Below are positions 1 to 5,020 of a stretch of 9,450 bases of DNA, piece after piece (position 1 is the first letter of the stretch; each line of letters opens with the position of its first letter). The position numbers and the translations under genes were made by a program. The notes under the pieces are model-generated. The model was not told the origin of the DNA. It saw nothing but the letters and a program-made list of their open reading frames with translations, and ran no database searches. This DNA comes from Methylorubrum extorquens (GTDB taxonomy: Bacteria; Pseudomonadota; Alphaproteobacteria; Rhizobiales; Beijerinckiaceae). The DNA lies in NCBI GenBank assembly GCA_019695455.1, contig JAEUAC010000304.1, positions 1 to 9,450 on the forward strand. The letters are read 5' to 3'.

Positions 1-522
1 CCCGCGTCGCGAAGGCGACGGCGAGCGCGGCCGCCGCGAGGACGAGCCCGACGAGCGCGGCCGCGATGCCCACGACGGACCGGGCGAGGCCCGACAGGCG
101 CTCGAGCCAGGGCCCGTGATCGTCGACGCTGGCGCCCGGGATCTCGGCCGCGAGCTGGGCGCGCAGCGCGTCGAGCTGGCCCGCGCCGCCGGGCGCGAGC
201 GACAGCGTGACGAGCCGCGGCACCGGCAGGGCCGAAAGGTCGAGCCCGCGGCCGAGCCAGGGTTCGAGCAGCGCCTCGGCCTCCGTCTTGGAGAGCGCGT
301 TCGCCGCCTCCACGCCCGGATGGGCGCGCGCGATCGCCTCCGCCCGGGCGAGGTCGACGTCGATGTTGCGGTCCGCGAGCGGCCGGAGCTGGATCGTCGC
401 CTCGCGGCCAGGAAGGTGAGGATCGCCACGATCCCGGCGAGCGAGCGGGTGCCGGCCCCGTCCGACAGGACGAGCGGGGCCCCGTCGCGGCCGGCGCGCA
501 GGCGGGCGAGGAGGGCGCGCAT
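1..522 (-). CDS. ftsX: Cell division protein FtsX, N-terminal part; cut by left edge and apparently frameshifted
   Basis: FtsX is the membrane partner of the FtsE ATPase; the complex sits at the septum and controls peptidoglycan hydrolases. The ATG at 522-520 overlaps the ftsE stop by one base (TGATG), so the two are translationally coupled. The first frame (522 to about 404) reads MRALLARLRAGRDG..., then a hydrophobic run ending IVAILTFLAA, a typical alphaproteobacterial FtsX start. From about 406 leftward the homology continues in another frame: REATIQLRPLADRN, LSKTEAEALLEPWLG, LPVPRLVTL, then a second membrane segment and FATR at the edge. That part is clearly the FtsX ectodomain and TM2. 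Neither frame has a stop inside the window. The first membrane helix looks cut short, and the roughly 20-25 residues that family members carry between TFL and RE-TIQ are absent. This suggests a small out-of-frame deletion rather than one miscalled base. It may be a true pseudogene or a sequence/assembly error. The C-terminal half lies outside the window. Confidence 0.85.
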   Translation of the reverse strand, partial: MRALLARLRAGRDGAPLVLSDGAGTRSLAGIVAILTFLAARRRSSSGRSRTATSTSTSPGRRRSRAPIRAWRRRTRSPRRRPRRCSNPGSAAGSTFRPCRCRGSSRCRSRPAARASSTRCAPSSRPRSRAPASTITGPGSSACRASPGPSWASRPRSSGSSSRRPRSPSPSRRG

Positions 523-1187
523 CAGCCGGCGCGGATCAGCCCGTCCCGCAGGTGCAGGCGGGCCGCGTCGACCTGGTCCATCAGGCCCTCGTCGTGGGTG
601 GCGACGAGGACGGACGTGCCCATCCGGTTCAGCTCGACGAAGAGGCGCAGCAGCCGGCGGGCGAGCGGCGGGTCGACGTTGCCGGTCGGCTCGTCGGCGA
701 GGACGAGGTCCGGCCGCGTGATGACGGCGCGCGCGATCGCGGCGCGCTGCTTCTCGCCGCCGGACAGGACGGGCGGGCGGGCGTCCATGCGGTCGCCGAG
801 CCCCACCCATTGCAGGAGGTCGCGCACCTCGGGCCGGTAGGAGGCCTCCTCGCGCCCACGCACCCGCAGGGGCAGGGCCACGTTCTCGTAGGTCGTCAGG
901 TGGTCGAGCAGGCGGAAGTCCTGGAACACGACGCCCATGCGGCGGCGCAGGTCGGTCAGGTCGTCGCCCGCGACCGCCGCCGTGTCGCGCCCGAACAGGG
1001 CGACCGTCCCGCTCGTCGGGCGCGTCGCCATCATGACGAGGCGGATCAGCGTGGTCTTGCCGGCGCCGGACGGTCCCGTCAGGAACGCGAACTCGCCCGC
1101 CTCGAGGACGAAGCTCGCCCCGTCCAGCACGGGCGTGCCGCCGGCGTAGCGCATCCCGACTTCATCGAATTCGACCACGGGCCCCAT
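522..1187 (-). CDS. ftsE: Cell division ATP-binding protein FtsE
   Basis: This 221-residue ABC ATPase energises FtsX at the cytoplasmic face of the septum. All nucleotide-binding motifs are present: Walker A GPSGAGKT at residues 38-45, Q-loop Gln89 in VVFQDFRLL, ABC signature LSGGEKQR at 141-148, Walker B LVLADEP at 161-167 with catalytic Glu166, the D-loop just after in TGNVD, and switch His198 in VATHDE. The stretch FQDFRLLDHLTTYENVALPL and the ADEPTGNVD wording separate FtsE from LolD/MacB-type relatives, as does the position directly before ftsX. Length is normal for the family. The ATG at 1187 is preceded by a G-rich but poor Shine-Dalgarno. The gene is divergent from the zinc-ribbon gene starting at 1280. 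It appears intact even though ftsX downstream does not. Confidence 0.96.
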   Translation of the reverse strand: MGPVVEFDEVGMRYAGGTPVLDGASFVLEAGEFAFLTGPSGAGKTTLIRLVMMATRPTSGTVALFGRDTAAVAGDDLTDLRRRMGVVFQDFRLLDHLTTYENVALPLRVRGREEASYRPEVRDLLQWVGLGDRMDARPPVLSGGEKQRAAIARAVITRPDLVLADEPTGNVDPPLARRLLRLFVELNRMGTSVLVATHDEGLMDQVDAARLHLRDGLIRAG

Positions 1188-1279
1188 TGCGCCCCGCCTG
1201 GGTTGACGCTTCGTTAACCACGGCTGCTCGACGGTCCGGACCGGCCGGGGCTTCGCTCCCGGGCTCCGTCCGATTCGCC
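1188..1279. promoter_or_regulatory. Divergent intergenic region between ftsE and the zinc-ribbon gene
   Basis: These 92 bases must hold promoters for both divergent units unless transcription starts inside coding sequence. The only structure seen is an imperfect dyad at 1202-1218, GTTgACG-ctt-CGTtAAC, 14-20 nt downstream of which (on the minus strand) ftsE begins. A GATTC site, of the GANTC type methylated by CcrM in alphaproteobacteria, lies at 1272-1276, directly before the zinc-ribbon ATG. No convincing -35/-10 pair was recognised. The regulatory role is inferred from position. Confidence 0.35.
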
Positions 1280-1948
1280 ATGATCATCGTCTGCCCGTCC
1301 TGCGCCAGCGAGTACACCCTCGATCCGACCCGCCTCGGCCCCCGGGGCCGGGAGGTGCGCTGCGCGTCCTGCCGCACGGCCTGGTTCGCTAAGCCCGCGC
1401 CCCCGGCCCGGCGCGGCGCGGGCCGGCTCGTGGCCGGACGCGGCCGCCCCGGCGCGAAGGCCGGCGCCCGCAACGCCGATCCCGCGGCGGCCGCGCGCTG
1501 GCGGGAGCGGGCCGCGATCGCGGCCGTGCTCCTCTGCCTGGGCGGCGGGGCGGCCGCGATCGCGCTCCGCCAGCAGACGGTGGCGCTGCTTCCCGGCACG
1601 GCCGGCCTCTTCGCGGCCATGGGGCTGCCCGTGAACCTCGTCGGCCTGCGGCTCGAGGGGATCGAGAGCGGGCTCGTCGAGGAGAACGGCGTCAAGGTCC
1701 TGGTCGTCGAGGGCGCGCTCGTCGCGGCCGCGGGGCGGGACGCGACGGTGCCGCGCCTCGCCTACGCGATCGAGTCCGGCGACGGTCGGGTCCTGTACGA
1801 CTGGACCACGCGGCCGCCCGTCGGCCAGGTCTCGCCCGGCGAGACGGTCCGCTTCACGGCCCGGCTGCCGTCGCCGCCGCCGGACGGCCGGCGCGTCGTC
1901 GTGAGTTTCGCCCCCGCCCGGCCCGGCCACGATGTTGCGTCGCGGTGA
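1280..1948 (+). CDS. MJ0042-type zinc-ribbon membrane protein with DUF3426-like C-terminus
   Basis: This is a 222-residue protein of unknown function. The N-terminus MIIVCPSCASEYTLDP carries a CxxC pair (Cys5/Cys8) and a second pair (Cys28/Cys31, CASC), forming the MJ0042 zinc-ribbon that opens many alphaproteobacterial proteins. A basic Gly/Ala/Arg-rich linker covers residues about 40-75, and a single membrane helix lies at about 79-96. The remaining ~125 residues form a probable beta-rich extracytoplasmic domain (LRLEGIESGLVEENGVKVLVVEG; VPRLAYAI; PGETVRFTARLPSPP) that resembles DUF3426 proteins. The ATG at 1280 is chosen because the zinc-ribbon starts immediately there; the reading frame is open back to a TTG at 1187, but that stretch is low-complexity and overlaps the ftsE start. 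It is the first gene of a probable operon with hpt (22-nt gap). The zinc-ribbon is clear; the job of the protein is not known to me. Confidence 0.85.
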   Translation: MIIVCPSCASEYTLDPTRLGPRGREVRCASCRTAWFAKPAPPARRGAGRLVAGRGRPGAKAGARNADPAAAARWRERAAIAAVLLCLGGGAAAIALRQQTVALLPGTAGLFAAMGLPVNLVGLRLEGIESGLVEENGVKVLVVEGALVAAAGRDATVPRLAYAIESGDGRVLYDWTTRPPVGQVSPGETVRFTARLPSPPPDGRRVVVSFAPARPGHDVASR

Positions 1949-1970
1949 GCGGAGCGCCACCTTCAGGCCC

Positions 1971-2537
1971 ATGAGCAAGAAGCCCCGCATCAAGGTCCTG
2001 TTCGACGCCGAGGCCATCGCCCGCCGCAACGTCGAGATGGCGCGCGCCATCGTCGACGCGGCCGCGCCGGATCTCCTGGTCGTCGCCGTCCTGAAGGGCT
2101 CCTTCATGTTCGCGGCCGACCTCATCCGCGAGCTGCACCGGGCGGGCGCCGCCCCGCAGGTCGAGTTCCTGCACCTGTCGAGCTACCGCAAGGGGACCGT
2201 CTCCTCCGGCAACGTCGAGATCCTGCGCGACGTCGAGAGCTCCGTCCGGGGGCGGGACGTGCTGCTCGTCGACGACATCCTCGAATCGGGCCGCACGCTG
2301 GTCTTTGCCAAGGACCTCCTGTCGGCGCGGGGCGCTCGGACGGTCTACGCGGCCGTGCTGCTCGAGAAGCCGGGCAAGCGGGCGGTCGCCATCGAGCCCG
2401 ACTTCGTGGGCTTCGCCTGCCCGGACGTCTTCGTGGTGGGCTACGGCATGGACGTCGCGCACCATTACCGCGAATTGCCGTTCGTGGGCGTCGTCGCGCA
2501 CGGCGAATCGGAACCCGACCTGTTCGGAGGCACTTGA
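1971..2537 (+). CDS. hpt: Hypoxanthine phosphoribosyltransferase (purine salvage)
   Basis: It converts hypoxanthine (and usually guanine) plus PRPP to IMP/GMP in the cytoplasm. Over 188 residues it shows the type I phosphoribosyltransferase signatures: LKGSFMFAADL at about 41-51, the flexible-loop sequence SSYRKGTVSSG at about 70-80, the PRPP-binding loop VLLVDDILESGRTL at 97-110 with Asp101/Asp102, and the purine-binding C-terminal part VGFACPDVFVVGYGMD at about 146-161. The usual DTG of the PRPP loop is ESG here. The ATG at 1971 (MSKKPRIKVLF) gives the usual family start and length; an earlier in-frame ATG at 1932 would add 13 residues and overlap the preceding gene by 17 nt. Spacing is 22 nt to the zinc-ribbon gene upstream and 7 nt to the response regulator downstream, suggesting one transcript. 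Confidence 0.95.
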   Translation: MSKKPRIKVLFDAEAIARRNVEMARAIVDAAAPDLLVVAVLKGSFMFAADLIRELHRAGAAPQVEFLHLSSYRKGTVSSGNVEILRDVESSVRGRDVLLVDDILESGRTLVFAKDLLSARGARTVYAAVLLEKPGKRAVAIEPDFVGFACPDVFVVGYGMDVAHHYRELPFVGVVAHGESEPDLFGGT

Positions 2538-2544
2538 GCCCCCC

Positions 2545-2910
2545 ATGGCACGCATTCTTCTGGTGGACGACGACGACGGCGTCCGGGGCTTCCTCAAGCG
2601 GGGCCTCGAACTCGACGGCCACGTCGTGACGCCCGCGCCCGACGGCTCCGACGCGCTCGACATCCTCATCGAGACGGGCGGGGCGTTCGACCTCGTCCTG
2701 ACCGACATCCGCATGCCCATGATGGACGGCATCGCGCTGGCGCTCGCCGCCAAGCGCGACTTCCCCGACCTGCCGATCCTCCTGATGACGGGCTATGCCG
2801 ACCAGCGCGAGCGGGCCCGCAACCTCGAGGCGATCGTGGTCGACGTCCTGACGAAGCCGTTCTCGCTGGCCGAGGCCCGGGCCGCCGTCGCCCGCGTCCT
2901 CGCGCCCTAG
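2545..2910 (+). CDS. Single-domain response regulator, CpdR-like
   Basis: This 121-residue protein is a stand-alone receiver domain with no output domain. The acidic pocket is Asp8/Asp9 in LLVDDDD, the phospho-acceptor is Asp54 in VLTDIRMPMMDG, the conserved Thr is Thr82 in LLMTGYA, and the conserved Lys is Lys104 in VLTKPF. In Caulobacter, CpdR is a receiver that, when unphosphorylated, promotes polar localisation of and proteolysis by ClpXP. This protein shares the DxxMPxMDGIxLA, TGxA and KPF wording but has its own middle section (ADQRERARNLEAIVVDV). I recall that version as a conserved form found beside hpt in Rhizobiales. It may therefore be a CpdR paralogue rather than the cell-cycle CpdR itself. 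The nearest Shine-Dalgarno, GGAGG at 2526-2530, is 14 nt from the ATG, longer than usual. It probably belongs to the operon with hpt. Its stop overlaps the stop of the opposing tspO. Confidence 0.88.
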   Translation: MARILLVDDDDGVRGFLKRGLELDGHVVTPAPDGSDALDILIETGGAFDLVLTDIRMPMMDGIALALAAKRDFPDLPILLMTGYADQRERARNLEAIVVDVLTKPFSLAEARAAVARVLAP

Positions 2911-3428
2911 GCGTCGCGGTTCAGGTACCAGACGCCCGCGTTGAGATAGGTCGCGAACGTCACCCAGCCGAGATAGGGCAGGAGAACGAAGGCCGCCGTC
3001 TCGTCGACGCGGCGGAAGGCGACGATCGTCCAGACGATCGCGGCCAGCAGCGCGACGATCACGCCGAGGGCGAGACCCGGGGCCCGCGCGCCGAAGAACG
3101 CGAACGACCACAGGCAATTCAGGGCGAGCTGGACCGCGTGGGCCAGGATGGCCCGTCGGCGGTCGGGCGTGGGAGGGCTCGCCAGCACGCGATAGATCGC
3201 GGCCGCCATGAGGACGTAGAGCACGGTCCAGGCGGGTCCGAACGCGGCGTTCGGAGGCAGGAAGGGCGGTTTCGCGAGGCCCTCGTACCAGGACGGGATC
3301 GCCGGGATCGTGACCCTGGACCCGGCATAGGCCACGAGACCGATGGGCACCGCCGCCAGCAGCCCCCTGACGACGATCGACGATGTCGCGCCGTAGCGCG
3401 TCGAGGCCGTTTGCAACCCTGGCTCCAT
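2907..3428 (-). CDS. tspO: TspO/MBR family tryptophan-rich membrane protein
   Basis: This is a five-helix inner-membrane protein of the translocator/peripheral benzodiazepine receptor family, which binds porphyrins and in Rhodobacter affects tetrapyrrole and photosynthesis gene control. The 173 residues show the family signature: IPSWYEGLAKPPFLPP at about 44-59, FGPAWTVLYVLMAAAIYRV at 63-81, LALNCLWSFAFFG at about 101-113, and PYLGWVTFATYLN at 151-163. Hydrophobic segments fall near 18-36, 63-82, 94-112, 117-137 and 144-167. The first ~16 residues form a polar cytoplasmic lead slightly longer than usual. The ATG at 3428 is the furthest upstream start possible, because an in-frame TAA lies two codons before it. 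It is divergent from the metC-like gene with only 46 nt between start codons. The substrate or ligand here is not predictable. Confidence 0.95.
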   Translation of the reverse strand: MEPGLQTASTRYGATSSIVVRGLLAAVPIGLVAYAGSRVTIPAIPSWYEGLAKPPFLPPNAAFGPAWTVLYVLMAAAIYRVLASPPTPDRRRAILAHAVQLALNCLWSFAFFGARAPGLALGVIVALLAAIVWTIVAFRRVDETAAFVLLPYLGWVTFATYLNAGVWYLNRDA

Positions 3429-3474
3429 CCCTTAACGCGGTCCCTCAAACAGACGAAAGCGACGGGTGTTCCGC
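3429..3474. promoter_or_regulatory. Very short divergent spacer between tspO and the metC-like gene
   Basis: Only 46 bases separate the two divergent start codons, so any two promoters must overlap each other or lie partly within coding sequence. Apart from TTAA at 3432-3435 I see no recognisable element, no riboswitch-like structure and no strong Shine-Dalgarno for either gene. The role is inferred from position only. Confidence 0.25.
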
Positions 3475-4632
3475 ATGGCCGATCCGAAATCCTGGACGAA
3501 ACGCAGCATGGCCGCCCAGGCCCTGGGCCGGGTGGATCCCGCGACCCGGGCCGTGGTGCCGCCGATCCACGTCGCGACCACCTACCTGCGCGATCCCGAC
3601 AACGCGTATTCGTCGGGCTTCGTCTACGGACGGCCCGACAACGCGACCGTCCGCGAGACGGAGGCGGTGCTCGCGGTCCTGGAGGAGGCCGAGGCCGGCG
3701 CGCTCCTGTTCGGGTCCGGCATGGCGGCCGCGACGGCCTGCTTCGCGGCGCTGGAGCCGGGCGACCACGTCGTCGCCTCCGCCGTCATGTACTGGGCGCT
3801 CCGCAACTGGCTCCTCACGGAGGCGACGCGCTGGGGGCTTCGCGTCGAGCTCGTCGAGACCGACGATCTCGGCAAGCTCGAAGCCGCCATGCGACCCGGC
3901 GAGACCAAGCTCGTCTGGATCGAGACGCCCTCGAACCCGCTCTGGACGATCACGGACATCGCCGGCGCGGCCCGGATCGCGCATGCGGCGGGCGCGCGGC
4001 TCGCGGTCGATTCGACCTGCGCCTCGCCCTACCACACCCGGCCGCTCGGGCTCGGGGCCGACATCGTGATGCATGCCGGGACGAAGATCCTGAACGGGCA
4101 TTCCGACGTCATCGCGGGCGTGCTGGCGGCGCGGCAGGACGACGAGTACTGGGCCCGCATCAAGCGGGTGCGCGCCTCGGGCGGCGCCATCCTCGGGCCG
4201 TTCGAGGCCTATCTGCTCAACCGGGGCCTGAAGACCTTCTACGTGCGGGCCGCCGCCCAGGCCGCCAGCGCCATGGCCTTGGCCGAGCGCTTCGCGGCGC
4301 ATCCGCACGTGGCCCGCGTGCTCTATCCGGGCCTGCCGCAGCATCCGGGCCACGCGGTCGCGGCCGGCCAGATGGAGAACGGCTTCGGCTTCATGATGTC
4401 GGTGCAGGTGCGGGGCGGCGAGGGGGCCGCGATCGGCACGGCGGCCCGCGTCGATCTCTGGAAGCGCGCGACCTCTCTCGGCGGGGTGGAGAGCCTCGTC
4501 GAGCACCGTGCGTCGATCGAGGGTCCGGGCACGCCGTGCCCGCCGGACCTGCTGCGTCTGTCGGTCGGCATCGAGGACCCGGACGATCTCGCCCGGGACC
4601 TCGACGCCGCCCTGGCGTCGGCTCACGCGTGA
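3475..4632 (+). CDS. metC: PLP-dependent trans-sulfuration enzyme, cystathionine beta-lyase-like
   Basis: This is a fold-type I PLP enzyme of the Cys/Met metabolism family (385 residues, usual length). Members cleave or form cystathionine in the cytoplasm. Visible elements are the phosphate-contacting FVYGRPDN at 49-56 (the Y-x-R motif, usually YSR), SGMAAATA at 81-88, Tyr106 in the position that normally stacks on PLP, Asp179 in AVDSTCASP binding the pyridine nitrogen, and the Schiff-base Lys204 in HAGTKILNGHSDV. Near the C-terminus, LLRLSVGIEDPDDL carries the carboxylate-binding Arg. The combination SLGGVESLVEHRAS and RLSVGIE fits cystathionine beta-lyase, but gamma-synthase, gamma-lyase and sulfhydrylase relatives share most motifs, so the symbol is tentative. 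The ATG at 3475 (MADPKSW) is preferred over the in-frame GTG at 3466. The stop codon sits inside a long palindrome. I see no SAM riboswitch upstream; the 46-nt spacer is too short for one. Confidence 0.88.
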   Translation: MADPKSWTKRSMAAQALGRVDPATRAVVPPIHVATTYLRDPDNAYSSGFVYGRPDNATVRETEAVLAVLEEAEAGALLFGSGMAAATACFAALEPGDHVVASAVMYWALRNWLLTEATRWGLRVELVETDDLGKLEAAMRPGETKLVWIETPSNPLWTITDIAGAARIAHAAGARLAVDSTCASPYHTRPLGLGADIVMHAGTKILNGHSDVIAGVLAARQDDEYWARIKRVRASGGAILGPFEAYLLNRGLKTFYVRAAAQAASAMALAERFAAHPHVARVLYPGLPQHPGHAVAAGQMENGFGFMMSVQVRGGEGAAIGTAARVDLWKRATSLGGVESLVEHRASIEGPGTPCPPDLLRLSVGIEDPDDLARDLDAALASAHA

Positions 4633-4641
4633 GCCGACGCC
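4614..4641. terminator. Perfect 28-bp palindrome, probable bidirectional terminator
   Basis: Two 14-base arms, GGCGTCGGCTCACG and its exact complement, meet without a spacer at 4627/4628. As RNA it could fold into a 12-bp GC-rich stem with a CGCG loop on either strand. It overlaps the last five codons and the stop (4630-4632) of the metC-like gene and ends 14 bases from the stop of the opposing small gene. Its place between two convergent genes fits a shared terminator. Neither side has a T-run, so it would be a stem-only type or need another factor. A protein-binding site is a less likely reading. Confidence 0.7.
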
Positions 4642-4654
4642 CTGTCGGGTGGGC

Positions 4655-4945
4655 CTACCGGTAGCCGCCCGTCGTGCCGCCCTGGTTCTGCATGCGGGGC
4701 GGCAGGTTCGGGTTGCGGGAATTGCCGGAGGCGGCCGGGCGGCGCATGGACCGGCGCATCGCGCGGCGCTCGCGCATCATGCGGCGGGCCCGCATCTCGC
4801 GACGCGTCATGCGGGCCTCCTGAACGCCCTCGATCGGCAGGTTGAGGCCGACGGCCGGGACCGGGGCGGCGGACGCCGGAGCGGCCGCGCCGAGGCCGAG
4901 AGCGACGGTGGCGACCGCGAGCGCGGGCGCGAGGAAACGGAACAT
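4655..4945 (-). CDS. Small exported Arg/Met-rich hypothetical protein
   Basis: This 96-residue protein has no function I can assign. Residues 1-26 look like a classical Sec signal peptide: MFRF, a hydrophobic Ala/Leu/Val core, and a cleavage site after ASA. The mature part starts APVPAVGLNLPIEGVQEA, then has a strongly basic stretch (about 45-70) with 13 Arg and six Met arranged as repeated MRR/MRxRR units. It ends in a Gly/Asn/Pro-rich tail (NPNLPPRMQNQGG). The start is well supported: AGGAG at 4952-4956 lies 7 nt before the ATG. It is convergent with the metC-like gene (22-nt gap) and lies 75 nt downstream of the crotonase gene on the same strand. The basic stretch might bind a polyanion at the surface, but that is a guess. 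Similar small MRR-rich exported proteins occur, as I recall, in Methylobacterium. Confidence 0.75.
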   Translation of the reverse strand: MFRFLAPALAVATVALGLGAAAPASAAPVPAVGLNLPIEGVQEARMTRREMRARRMMRERRAMRRSMRRPAASGNSRNPNLPPRMQNQGGTTGGYR

Positions 4946-5020
4946 CGGGAGACTCCTGTCTGAACCCCTTGCGGGGGGCGCACACGAAACCCCCGTCGGG
5001 TCCTTTGTTCCGGCTGCACG

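Noticed and set aside
1187..1279. In-frame TTG extension of the zinc-ribbon protein
   Set aside because: The added 31 residues are low-complexity and begin inside the ftsE start codon; the zinc-ribbon normally lies at the very N-terminus, as with the ATG at 1280.
1932..1970. Upstream in-frame ATG for hpt
   Set aside because: It would overlap the zinc-ribbon gene and add 13 Arg-rich residues not typical of the family; the ATG at 1971 gives the usual start.
3429..3474. SAM riboswitch before the metC-like gene
   Set aside because: The spacer is only 46 nt, too short for a SAM aptamer, and no conserved core was seen.
3138..4664. 508-codon plus-strand frame overlapping tspO and the metC-like gene
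   Set aside because: Arg-rich composition with no family resemblance; it is a frame shadow of the metC-like gene.
4957..5010. Intrinsic terminator after the RpfF-like gene
   Set aside because: Short stems exist on the minus strand (CCC-GAC-GGG near 4994-5002 and CCCC-GCAA-GGGG near 4966-4977), but stems are only 3-4 bp and not followed by a real T-run.
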